A stretch of 25,508 nucleotides of DNA from Candidatus Sumerlaeota bacterium (GTDB taxonomy: Bacteria > Sumerlaeota > Sumerlaeia > JAFGJS01), in the NCBI GenBank assembly GCA_016928995.1, contig JAFGJS010000028.1:1-25508 (forward strand), read 5' to 3'. Shown piece by piece: positions 1-7,203 of the stretch; position 1 is the stretch's first letter, and each line of letters begins with the position of its first letter. The translations under genes and the position numbers were made by a program. The notes under the pieces were generated by a model. It made no database searches, was not told the DNA's origin, and saw nothing but the letters and a program-made list of their open reading frames with translations.

Positions 1-271
1 AAATCTCAAAAGCTAGTGAACTTTTTGGTTTGTTTCAAACTTGTGGTGGGGGGGCGTCTGCTGCGTAGCTGAAGAGAGTTGCGCCCGCGGTTTTGAGCCT
101 GAGAATAGGCCGTTGAGGAGCGCGCCGGTTGAATGGACATCTTCGAGCGTGATTGGCCCGGCCTTCTCACCACGGTGAATGAAATTGTAATTGTATCGTG
201 CTTGAAACCGAATATTCTTGCTCTTGCTTTTGCACTCACTCAAAAAAAAACAGTGTGTGGTCGGGCAGGAA

Positions 272-296
272 GAGCAAGAGCACGAGCAAGAGCAAG
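272..296. repeat. Hexanucleotide tandem repeat, four GAGCAM units
   Basis: Four consecutive hexamers read GAGCAA, GAGCAC, GAGCAA, GAGCAA, followed by a G. A reverse-complement copy of the core, CTTGCTCTTGC, lies about 55 bases upstream, so the two could pair as the arms of an imperfect hairpin. The repeat lies outside any gene I can support. Its short unit makes copy-number change between strains possible. Confidence 0.6.
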
Positions 297-303
297 TGTG
301 ACA

Positions 304-341
304 ATTTCTCACAGTCATAAATATGCTGAGTGGTGAGAAAT
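304..341. repeat. Inverted repeat with 9-bp arms, 20-bp spacer
   Basis: ATTTCTCAC at 304-312 is the exact reverse complement of GTGAGAAAT at 333-341. The spacer of 20 bases is AT-rich. It may be an operator or a leader hairpin for the gene starting at 499, but no promoter hexamers around it are convincing. Confidence 0.4.
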
Positions 342-353
342 GCGGGTTAAAAG

Positions 354-373
354 ATCTTTCACGCGCGAAAGAT
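354..373. repeat. Inverted repeat, 7-bp arms around ACGCGC
   Basis: ATCTTTC at 354-360 is the reverse complement of GAAAGAT at 367-373, with the six-base loop ACGCGC. There is no T-run after it on either strand, so it is not a typical intrinsic terminator. It is a possible leader hairpin upstream of the gene at 499. Confidence 0.35.
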
Positions 374-498
374 GCGTGTGTTTTGATTCTGGGCTTGACC
401 TTTTGCGCGCGTTTCAAAGAATGGACGGCATCTGGCGTTTGGCGCACGGGATAATTTGCGCCGCGCCGATTCGCAAATTTTCAACGATTGGCGGAAGC

Positions 499-1515
499 AT
501 GATGCGCGCATGGATGATGATCTTGCTGTTGCTTTTAGCGGCGGCGCGTCCGGCGGCGGGGCAGTCGGGCGACGCGAATGACGATCAGCGGATTGACGAG
601 CAGGATGTGTCGGCGATCATCGATCATGCCCTGGAACGCAGGAAGGCGCCGGGCCAGCCGGATACAGACGCCGACACGGTGGTCGGCGTGACGGATGCAG
701 TGCGGATCGGGCGCACGCTGGCGGCGCCGGATCGAATGAAAGTATTGCTGCCGGGCGGAGCAGCGCTGGAACTCGTGCGGATCCCGGCCGGACGGTTTAC
801 AATGGGTTCGGCGGGCGACGAGGGCTGGGACATCGGCGTGGAAGGGCCGGAGCATCAAGTGACCTTTAGCGTGGATTCGGCGTTTTATCTGGGCAAGTAC
901 GAAATCACGCAGGCGCAATGGGAGGCGTTGATGGGAGAATGGCCGGGCGATAAGCCGATCAAGAACTTCGGCGCCGGACCGGATTATCCGGCGTACAATA
1001 TATCATGGAACGACGCGCAGAAATTCATCGCAGCGTTGAACGCGCATATACAGCGGACGAATCAGGCGGCGGCGGGATTCCGGCTGCCCAGCGAGGCGGA
1101 GTGGGAATACGCCTGCCGGGCAGGCTCGCGTGAGCGCTTCTGCTTCGGGGATTCGAAACTGGAGCCGACAGCGTCGGATGCCGCCGGCGATCTGGGCGAG
1201 CACGCCTGGTTTGCGGGAAACAATAAATCGCAGAACGGAGCAAAGCCCGTCGGAGCGCGCCGTCCGAATGCATTCGGACTGTATGACATGCACGGGAATG
1301 TGTTTGAGTGGTGCCAGGACACGTTTCAGCCGAATTATGATGAAGCGCCGGCGGATGGATCGGCCTGGGAAGTTGCGGACGCGGAAACGCGAGTGCTGCG
1401 CGGCGGCGCCTGGGCTTCGACGCCAATGCAATGCCGGAGCGTGGTGCGCATCGACTATCCGGCAGACAGCCGTTTGCCATCAGTTGGTTTTCGAGTGGCG
1501 TATGCCGCGAAATGA
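499..1515 (+). CDS. Secreted protein with dockerin-like EF-hand pair and SUMF1/FGE-like domain
   Basis: The 338-residue product begins with a signal peptide: M-M-R-A-W followed by a leucine-rich core and A-A-G near residue 21. I chose 499 because the hydrophobic segment starts there and GGAAG lies just upstream; 502 is equally possible, and the open frame back to 340 shows nothing protein-like. Residues 25-36 fit a dockerin calcium loop (D25, N27, D29, D33, D36). Residues 55-66 give a second, weaker loop (D55, D57, D59, D66). Residues about 85-337 are a SUMF1/formylglycine-generating-enzyme fold, with the hallmarks FTMGS, RLPSEAEWEYACRAG, LYDMHGNVFEWC and RVLRGGAW. The region equivalent to the FGE cysteine pair has Ser307 in place of the first cysteine and keeps Cys312. 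A true sulfatase-activating role is therefore unlikely and the activity is unknown. The next gene encodes cohesin-like domains, a possible partner. Confidence 0.88.
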   Translation: MMRAWMMILLLLLAAARPAAGQSGDANDDQRIDEQDVSAIIDHALERRKAPGQPDTDADTVVGVTDAVRIGRTLAAPDRMKVLLPGGAALELVRIPAGRFTMGSAGDEGWDIGVEGPEHQVTFSVDSAFYLGKYEITQAQWEALMGEWPGDKPIKNFGAGPDYPAYNISWNDAQKFIAALNAHIQRTNQAAAGFRLPSEAEWEYACRAGSRERFCFGDSKLEPTASDAAGDLGEHAWFAGNNKSQNGAKPVGARRPNAFGLYDMHGNVFEWCQDTFQPNYDEAPADGSAWEVADAETRVLRGGAWASTPMQCRSVVRIDYPADSRLPSVGFRVAYAAK

Positions 1516-1604
1516 TAATGAATTGCGAATAGCGAGTGAAATAGGGTTTGAGTACTGTTTGATGCTTGAAATTTCCCCTCATGTCATTTGAGAAACGAGC
1601 GGCG

Positions 1605-3830
1605 ATGAAGCGAATACGACAGAGTTGGAATCTAGTGATGGCGTTGACGCTGGGATGGATCGCGTTGGCGAGCTTCCCGGCTGCTGCGGCGAAGCTGTCG
1701 CTCGGCGAGGATTCCTCCAATCCCGGCGGCGTGATCACGTTGCCGGTGGAATTGCAGATGGACGGGGCGTCTGGCGCAGTCGCCGCGCTATTGCGGTTGG
1801 AATACGATAATGAGGCGCTGGAGTTCGAGTCGGTGCGACCCGGACCGATGATGGCCAGGGCGCATACGCTGGAGGCGAATTGTCCGACCACCGGGCGATT
1901 GAACATTGTCGCGCTTGATCCGTTCGGCGTTACGCCGTTTCAGGGCACGCAAGGGCGTTTGCTCGATGTCCGGTTTCGCGTGCGCGCGGATGCCCAGCAG
2001 GGCGAATATGCCGTGAAATTCACACGGCGCAACATGCTGAGCATTCCGGCGGCTGAATTGACTTCGGTGAATGGAGCGCGCATCACACCGGCTGCGTCGC
2101 CGGGACGCGCGATCGTGCCGATGATTCCGCCGCGAATCACTATCGGCAAGCAGGATGGATTGCGTGGCAAGACGGTCACCTTGCCGGTGGAGTTGAGCGG
2201 AACCAAGGATTTCACGGCGGCGTTGCTGCGGTTTCAGTTTGACGCTGCGGCGTTTGAGAATCCACGCGTGGTCCCAGGGAAACTGATGACTTCGTCGCAT
2301 CTGGCGGACTTTCATGCTCCAGCGCCGGGGCGGCTGAATGCGGCGCTTTATCCGCCCAAGGGCGCGCCGGTGTTCAACGCGCAAAACGGCGTGTTGTGCT
2401 ATTTGAGTCTGGATGTCAAACAGCGCAAATTCTCCGATGGAGAGCTTTTTCCGGTTGGGTTTTACCGCGACGATCCGCGGCAGCGTCCCTTCGCGGAATT
2501 GACCTTGCCCACGGCGGAGCGGTTGTCGCCCAAGGTTGTCGAGGGACAAGTGCGGATTCTGATGCCAGAGGTTGAGTTCGACAAGGAGACGCCGCAGCTG
2601 ACTTTTGGCGGGCGCGACATTGACCAAGGGGCCGGCGCGTCGCTTCCGGTGGTTTTGCGCAACGCGGGATTGGCGCCGGTGGAATTCGCCAGCGTCAAGA
2701 TCGAAGGCGCATCGGCGAAGGATTTTGGCTTCGAAGGCAAAATAGACACGTCGCCGATGGATACGGGCAGCACGCGTTCGTTTGCGGTGACGTTCAATCC
2801 GAAGCGGCGCGGCAAGCGCAATGCAAGGCTGCTGATCGTGACGAACGATGATGATGAAACGACGCTGACCATCCCGCTGAGCGGCGAGGGCTGGGTCGCT
2901 CCGAAAATCGCATTAACCACGGGCAGCCTTGAGCTCAAGGCCGGCGGAGCGCCGAAACGCAGCGCGGTCGGGACAGTCTCGGATACGGAAGACTCCTCGC
3001 CGGCGTTGCGGCTGGCCGTGACAGGACTTCCCGATGGGCTGCGCGCGCAGGCGGAAAATCACGGCGGAACGGCGTATGTCCAGCTCGAGGCGGAAGGCCG
3101 CACCCCGCGCGGAGAACATAAAGCTCGCATTAAAGTAATCGACAGGGACGGGCTGGAATCCTCGGCAAAATTCAACATTCGCGTTTATGGCACGCCGCCG
3201 TCGGTGGATGTCGTGAGCGAGGTGAGCGTTGTCGCGGACGGCACAACGCGTGTGGTGACGCTGGCGCGCGTGTCGGATTTGCAGACTCCGGCGGGGCGCT
3301 TGAAGGCGCGGCTGTCATCATCGCCGAAACCGCTGACGGTCGAGCTCAGCAATGAGAACGGCGAGCTTCGCGCCGTACTGGGCGCGCCGGAAGGAATGCC
3401 AGCGCAAACCTGGGTTGTGAATTTGGAAGTCGAGGATGAAGACGGCGAGACAGCGCGTGCGATTTTGGGTGTGGATGTGAAGAGTCCATCGGCAAAAAAG
3501 ACGCCAGCCGTTTCAAAGAGACCGGCGCAGCAGACCGTTTCGGAGAAAAAACCAACACCGAAGAAAAACGTGGCTCCGGTTCCAACGCCGAAGCCCAAGC
3601 CAGTGGAAAAAAACACGGACGTCTCCACAGCAAAGACGAATCAAGCAACAAAAGAAACGGCAGAGCAGAAAGAAACGGCAAAGCAGAAAGAATCAGTGAA
3701 GCCGGAAAAGGCCGTGAAACCTCAAGTAGCGGATGATAAGAATAAGACCAAGGCTGTGGAAAAGCCTGAACCAACGAAGAAAGAGGATCCGCCGACGACG
3801 AGCGGACGGACATTGCAGGAATCGGATTAA
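1605..3830 (+). CDS. Secreted multidomain protein with two cohesin-like domains, ASH-type domain and Lys/Pro/Thr-rich tail
   Basis: The product is 741 residues from ATG 1605. That start puts K-R-I-R directly before a hydrophobic core ending in A-A-A-A-K near residue 30, a good signal peptide. The frame is open upstream to a TTG at 1566 and an ATG at 1581, neither with a good ribosome site. Residues about 31-160 and 178-318 are two cohesin-like beta-sandwiches. Each has a start like 'GGVITLPVEL', then 'LRLEYDNEALEFESV', and a late 'GRLLDVRFRV' strand. Residues about 322-428 resemble a choice-of-anchor-D/ASH domain (LRNAGLAPVEFASVKI ... TFNPKRRGKRNARL). Residues 430-626 look like two cadherin- or Ig-like modules. 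The last 115 residues (627-741) are a disordered tail rich in K, P, T and E. No sortase motif, membrane helix or other anchor was seen. The stop overlaps the next start. Confidence 0.85.
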   Translation: MKRIRQSWNLVMALTLGWIALASFPAAAAKLSLGEDSSNPGGVITLPVELQMDGASGAVAALLRLEYDNEALEFESVRPGPMMARAHTLEANCPTTGRLNIVALDPFGVTPFQGTQGRLLDVRFRVRADAQQGEYAVKFTRRNMLSIPAAELTSVNGARITPAASPGRAIVPMIPPRITIGKQDGLRGKTVTLPVELSGTKDFTAALLRFQFDAAAFENPRVVPGKLMTSSHLADFHAPAPGRLNAALYPPKGAPVFNAQNGVLCYLSLDVKQRKFSDGELFPVGFYRDDPRQRPFAELTLPTAERLSPKVVEGQVRILMPEVEFDKETPQLTFGGRDIDQGAGASLPVVLRNAGLAPVEFASVKIEGASAKDFGFEGKIDTSPMDTGSTRSFAVTFNPKRRGKRNARLLIVTNDDDETTLTIPLSGEGWVAPKIALTTGSLELKAGGAPKRSAVGTVSDTEDSSPALRLAVTGLPDGLRAQAENHGGTAYVQLEAEGRTPRGEHKARIKVIDRDGLESSAKFNIRVYGTPPSVDVVSEVSVVADGTTRVVTLARVSDLQTPAGRLKARLSSSPKPLTVELSNENGELRAVLGAPEGMPAQTWVVNLEVEDEDGETARAILGVDVKSPSAKKTPAVSKRPAQQTVSEKKPTPKKNVAPVPTPKPKPVEKNTDVSTAKTNQATKETAEQKETAKQKESVKPEKAVKPQVADDKNKTKAVEKPEPTKKEDPPTTSGRTLQESD

Positions 3831-4417
3831 TGGAGCGAATTCAACCGGAACAAATCAAGCTCTCTCGCTGCATGGCTTTGCTGGCGCTGGCGGCGTGCCT
3901 GTGCGGCTGCGCCCAGCCGAACCTGGCGTTGCTCGACGCCGCGCGCACAAGCAACCTGACCGGGATCATGCGGCAATTGGAGCGCGGCGCGAATGTCAAT
4001 TACCGCGAATTGGGCTCCGGCGCGACGGCGCTGCATATGACAGCGTATGGCGGGTACAACCGGGAAACGGATTATTTGATTAAGCACGGCGCGGATGTGA
4101 ACGCGCTGGATACGGATCGCTGGACTCCCTTGCATGCCGCGGCGTATCAAGGGCATGAAGCGGCGGTGCGGATGTTGATTCAAGCCGGGGCCGTTGTGGA
4201 TGCGAGAGCGGAGTCCGGCCACACTCCGCTGCATCTCGCCGCGCAGATGGGACATCTGGACGTGGCGATGCTGCTTATCGGGAGCGGCGCGAACCTGCAG
4301 GCGAAAAATTCGAAGAACTGCACTCCGCTGGATTTGGCGCGGATGGCCGGCCAGCGGGAGATGGTGCGATTGCTGCTCAAGCATGGAGCGCGCAGCGGTG
4401 CGGAGAAACAGGATTAA
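3830..4417 (+). CDS. Ankyrin-repeat lipoprotein
   Basis: The product has 195 residues. After a short basic N-terminus there is a hydrophobic stretch (CMALLALAACLCGC) ending in a lipobox, with Cys27 as the predicted lipidated residue, so the protein should be membrane-anchored on the outer or periplasmic side. The rest is about five ankyrin repeats. Clear units are 'TALHMTAYGGYN', 'TPLHAAAYQGHEAAVRMLI', 'TPLHLAAQMGHLDVAMLL' and 'TPLDLARMAGQREMVRLLL', most preceded by a G-A-(D/N/V) turn. Ankyrin repeats bind proteins, so it is a partner-binding lipoprotein with no catalytic site visible. Its ATG overlaps the TAA of the cohesin-like gene by one base (TAATG), which implies translational coupling. 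An AGGA lies about nine bases upstream, inside the preceding gene. Confidence 0.88.
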   Translation: MERIQPEQIKLSRCMALLALAACLCGCAQPNLALLDAARTSNLTGIMRQLERGANVNYRELGSGATALHMTAYGGYNRETDYLIKHGADVNALDTDRWTPLHAAAYQGHEAAVRMLIQAGAVVDARAESGHTPLHLAAQMGHLDVAMLLIGSGANLQAKNSKNCTPLDLARMAGQREMVRLLLKHGARSGAEKQD

Positions 4418-4425
4418 ACGCCGCT

Positions 4426-4431
4426 TATAAT
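4426..4431 (+). promoter_or_regulatory. Candidate -10 element TATAAT upstream of rpe
   Basis: A perfect TATAAT lies 30 bases upstream of the rpe start, just after the ankyrin gene ends. At 16-18 bases upstream of it there is no good -35 hexamer (GAGAAA at best). The call rests on the -10 match and its position alone. Confidence 0.3.
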
Positions 4432-4461
4432 TTAAATGACAACATTTGGCAAGGCAGGGGC

Positions 4462-5190
4462 ATGGCAAAGACATTAGCACAATTGACGCGAAAGAAACGC
4501 GATGGACGCCGCGAACCGATCATCGCGCCGTCGTTGCTGGCGGCGGATTTTTCCGATTTGAAGCGGGAGATGCGGCTGATCCGGCGGGCGGGATTGCATT
4601 GGCTGCACCTGGATATTATGGACGGCCATTTCGTGCCGAACATCACTTTCGGACCGCCGCTTGTGGCGTCGTTGCGCAAGGCATGCAAGACGCTTTACTT
4701 CGATTGCCACCTGATGGTGTCGAGTCCGCAGGATTTCTGGAAGCCATTCGTGCAGGCTGGTGCGCAGATGATCACGATTCATGAAGAGGCGCATGAAAAC
4801 CTGCCTGTAGCCATCCGCGCACTGAAACGGCTGGGGGTGAACGTGGGCATGTCGATCCGCCCGAAGACCCGTGTGGCCGCGCTGGAGCCGGTTTTGCATA
4901 TGCTGGATCTGGTGCTGGTGATGACTGTGGAGCCGGGTTACGGCGGACAGCAGCTGATCCCGAATACACTGAACAAGGCGCGCCAGTTGAAGCTCTTGCG
5001 GGAAAAAGACCCGAAGCGATACAAGTATCTGATTCAGGTGGACGGCGGGATCAACATCAAGACGGCGTCTTTGGCCGTGGCGGCGGGCGCGGACGTGCTC
5101 GTGGCCGGCTCATCCGTGTTTCGATTGAACAACGGCGACATCATGGCCAATGCTGCGCAGCTGAAGGCGAGCATCGACTCCCAGAAATGA
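4462..5190 (+). CDS. rpe: Ribulose-phosphate 3-epimerase
   Basis: The product interconverts D-ribulose 5-phosphate and D-xylulose 5-phosphate in the non-oxidative pentose phosphate pathway, in the cytoplasm. It is 242 residues long, slightly longer than the usual 220-230 because of a basic N-terminal extension of about 18 residues. The TIM-barrel hallmarks are all present: IAPSLLAADF (21-30), HLDIMDGHFVPN (49-60), DCHLMV (81-86), VEPGYGGQ (156-163), QVDGGI (192-197) and LVAGSSVF near the end. Compared with characterised family members, the metal ligands are expected to be His49, Asp51, His83 and Asp194. GGCAGGGG lies immediately upstream of the ATG as a ribosome site. The start lies 44 bases after the ankyrin lipoprotein. 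Confidence 0.97.
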   Translation: MAKTLAQLTRKKRDGRREPIIAPSLLAADFSDLKREMRLIRRAGLHWLHLDIMDGHFVPNITFGPPLVASLRKACKTLYFDCHLMVSSPQDFWKPFVQAGAQMITIHEEAHENLPVAIRALKRLGVNVGMSIRPKTRVAALEPVLHMLDLVLVMTVEPGYGGQQLIPNTLNKARQLKLLREKDPKRYKYLIQVDGGINIKTASLAVAAGADVLVAGSSVFRLNNGDIMANAAQLKASIDSQK

Positions 5191-5377
5191 TGCGCCGGCC
5201 CATTGCAGGAATCGCGCCGGCCACGCGTTATTTCCAGGCTGCAAGTTTGCCAATCAGTCAAATCGTCGAAAACGTGACCTTAATATCGTATTAGCTGTGA
5301 TTTTTTTCACTGGGCATCAGTGCTGGCAACGTGTTCCCCGGCGCCTTTGAAATATGATTGACTCAAAGTAAAACCTC

Positions 5378-6307
5378 ATGGTAATATTATCGAATCAAGT
5401 GGAAGTGCGCGCTTTTGCGAAGATCAACTTGCTGCTGCGCGTGACTGCAAAACGGCCGGATGGCTTTCATGAAGTCCAGACCGTATTGCATGGCATTAAT
5501 CTAGCAGATGAGCTGTTCTTTGAGGCTTTACCGCCGGATGTCGCATCGCGATTGACGCTGCTGAGGGGAGCGGCGCCGGAGTTTGAGCGCAATCTGATCG
5601 GCCGTGCATGGCGATTACTGCACGAGGAATTCCCTCATGCCGTGCATCCGGTGAATGTGCGGCTGGCCAAGGCGATTCCCAGCGGCGCGGGTTTGGGCGG
5701 CGGCAGCGCGGACGCCGCGGCGACGCTCGTTGCGCTGAACCGGCTGTTTGATCTGCAACTGGATGCGGATGCGCTGGAGCGACGGGCGGCCCAGCTTGGC
5801 TCCGATGTTCCGTTTTTCATTCGCGGCGGCTGCCAGTTTGGCGCCGGTCGCGGAGAGTTGCTGGAGCGCCTGGAGCCATTGGAGCATTTACACGGCGTCG
5901 TGGCGCGGCCCGATGTGGAAATTTCCACGGCGCAGGCTTATGGCGCTTTTACGGCCGGGACGCTGGATCAGCCGCTGAGCAAATGGGAACTCGCCGGACG
6001 CATTGCGGCGATGCGGCGCGGGCTCTACGCCGGAGCAATGGAGAATTCCTTTGAGCGGGCGCTGGGGTTTGACCGCACCGAAGGGCCGTATGCCGCGGTG
6101 CGACGGGTGCGCGCGGAGTTGATCGAAGCGGGATGCGTCCACGCGATGCTCACGGGCAGTGGTTCGGCGGTCTTTGGCGTCGCGCCGGACGCGAACCGGG
6201 CGCAAGAGATTGCGGAACGTATGCGCGAAAGCCAGCCGTTCAGCCAGGCTGTGCGCGGCGTCCGTCAAGGATGGAGGTGGATCGAGGAGGATCCGCAGGT
6301 TAGATGA
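5378..6307 (+). CDS. ispE: 4-diphosphocytidyl-2-C-methyl-D-erythritol kinase
   Basis: IspE phosphorylates CDP-methylerythritol with ATP in the MEP pathway of isoprenoid synthesis. The 309-residue protein has the GHMP-kinase plan. It shows VRAFAKINLLLRV (10-22, catalytic Lys15), the ATP-binding glycine loop PSGAGLGGGSADAAA (101-115), LGSDVPFF (140-147, catalytic Asp143) and the C-terminal LTGSGSAVFG motif. Its length is typical of IspE. No Shine-Dalgarno sequence precedes the ATG; a GTG at 5399 is an alternative but is no better supported. A 187-base gap separates it from rpe, so it may have its own promoter. spoVG follows about 140 bases downstream. The ispE-spoVG neighbourhood is also known from Bacillus, where purR and yabJ lie between them. 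Confidence 0.97.
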   Translation: MVILSNQVEVRAFAKINLLLRVTAKRPDGFHEVQTVLHGINLADELFFEALPPDVASRLTLLRGAAPEFERNLIGRAWRLLHEEFPHAVHPVNVRLAKAIPSGAGLGGGSADAAATLVALNRLFDLQLDADALERRAAQLGSDVPFFIRGGCQFGAGRGELLERLEPLEHLHGVVARPDVEISTAQAYGAFTAGTLDQPLSKWELAGRIAAMRRGLYAGAMENSFERALGFDRTEGPYAAVRRVRAELIEAGCVHAMLTGSGSAVFGVAPDANRAQEIAERMRESQPFSQAVRGVRQGWRWIEEDPQVR

Positions 6308-6431
6308 GCGCCGTACGGCTGCTGAGGAAGAGGATTCAGGGCGGGCGGAGCCGGTCGGCGTGGGAGACGCCGGATTCGGCGATGAGTATCGAGCGAGCGA
6401 TGGAGTCCGCCTGCACACACGAATACATCAA

Positions 6432-6437
6432 GGGAGG
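6432..6437 (+). promoter_or_regulatory. Ribosome binding site fixing the spoVG start
   Basis: GGGAGG ends nine bases before the ATG at 6447. The in-frame ATG at 6438 directly abuts the site and could not use it, so 6447 is preferred. Confidence 0.7.
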
Positions 6438-6446
6438 ATGGATGCA

Positions 6447-6893
6447 ATGCCACCGTTGGAAATCAGCGATGTTCGAGTTCGTCCTTATAATAAAGCGGAT
6501 GACAAATTAAAAGCGTTCGCCACCATCACCTTCAACGACTGTTTCGTGGTTTCGGATTTGAAAGTGATTGAGGGGAACAATGGCTTGTTTGTGGCCATGC
6601 CCAGCCGCAAACGTAAAGACGGCAAGTTTCGCGACGTGGCTCATCCGTTGAACAGCGAAACGCGCCAGATGATCGAGGATGAGGTGCTGGCGCTGTACCG
6701 TCAGGAAATCGAGCGGATGGAAAAGGAAGGCTTGACGCCGTCCTCCGCCGATGATTTCGACGACGAGGACAGCGGCGGGGAGAGCAGTTACTCCGCCAGC
6801 ATGGATGAGTTTGCGCCGATTCAACCTCCTCAGCCGAAATATGACGCGAGTCACGGCAGTGAGAGCGATGATATCGAGAATGAATTGATTTGA
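6447..6893 (+). CDS. spoVG: SpoVG family RNA/DNA-binding regulator with acidic C-terminal extension
   Basis: SpoVG is a small nucleic-acid-binding regulator, first described in sporulating Bacillus but found in many non-sporulating bacteria. Residues 1-85 carry the full family core: EISDVRVRPY, KLKAFATITFNDCFVVSDLKVIEG, LFVAMPSRKRKDGKFRDVAHPLN and the following helix that starts ETRQMIEDEVL. The core alone is about the size of the Bacillus protein. This one adds about 55 residues that are acidic and rich in D, S and E, ending in 'DDIENELI', with no recognisable fold. The start was set by the GGGAGG site at 6432. It lies downstream of ispE in the same direction and ends before a strong terminator, so it is the last gene of that unit. 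Confidence 0.95.
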   Translation: MPPLEISDVRVRPYNKADDKLKAFATITFNDCFVVSDLKVIEGNNGLFVAMPSRKRKDGKFRDVAHPLNSETRQMIEDEVLALYRQEIERMEKEGLTPSSADDFDDEDSGGESSYSASMDEFAPIQPPQPKYDASHGSESDDIENELI

Positions 6894-7203
6894 TCTTAAG
6901 CGGAGCGCGGGGACTGGCCAGAGCGCTTCAATGAACGCCGGTCTCCCTGGAACGTTTGGCGCATAAAACGAAAACGGCCCGGATCCAATGGATCCGGGCC
7001 GTCTTCGTTTGCGGAATGGACGGGCGCGGGAGGTCTGGCGCAAAGCCGTCTCAGCGGGAGGCAGTGCGCAAATCAGAAAGCCTTGCGTCAAACCCCTGTC
7101 GCGCCGCGTCAGGCATCAGACACGGTTTACGTAAGAAAGTTGCAAAAAAAATCCTGAACTTGCCGGTCCTCAGGTGAGGTTTGCGGTTTTCCGCAGTGCG
7201 TTG
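6894..7203. other. Convergent intergenic gap between spoVG and the cytidylate-kinase-like gene
   Basis: I see no gene in these 310 bases. The gap holds the long bidirectional terminator at 6966-7010 and a small hairpin at 7182-7195 (TGCGG, TTTT, CCGCA) that lies just beyond the stop of the minus-strand gene. The remaining sequence, about 7011-7181, shows no motif that I can support. Confidence 0.6.
6966..7010. terminator. Long bidirectional intrinsic terminator
   Basis: ACGGCCCGGATCC (6974-6986) pairs perfectly with GGATCCGGGCCGT (6990-7002) across the loop AAT. After one A-C mismatch, AAACGAA (6966-6972) pairs with TTCGTTT (7004-7010), giving about 20 pairs. The plus strand ends in TTCGTTT. 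The minus strand ends in GTTTTCGTTTTATG, a better U-tract, so it can end both spoVG and the facing minus-strand gene. Confidence 0.9.

Larger units (their letters stand above)
1..498. other. Non-coding leader region with low-complexity and inverted repeats
   Basis: No convincing gene was found in this stretch. Open frames exist on both strands, but none shows a recognisable domain, a ribosome binding site or a consistent codon pattern over its full length. The stretch holds a homopolymer A run at about 242-249, a G run near 48-54, a hexamer repeat at 272-296 and two inverted repeats at 304-341 and 354-373. It probably forms the upstream region of the secreted protein starting at 499. Part of the minus strand between about 50 and 200 has somewhat coding-like codons but no supporting homology that I recognise. 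Confidence 0.5.

Noticed and set aside
340-498. N-terminal extension of the SUMF1-domain protein back to an ATG at 340
   Set aside because: The 53 extra residues are cysteine- and arginine-rich without pattern, and would bury the signal peptide; no ribosome site precedes 340.
5191-5377. Terminator or promoter between rpe and ispE
   Set aside because: GCCGGC copies and a CACTG/CAGTG pair (5308-5322) give only short, weak hairpins without a T-run after them, and no promoter hexamer pair fits.
6304-6510. Small plus-strand frame between ispE and spoVG
   Set aside because: It overlaps the spoVG start in another frame, has no recognisable domain and no ribosome site.
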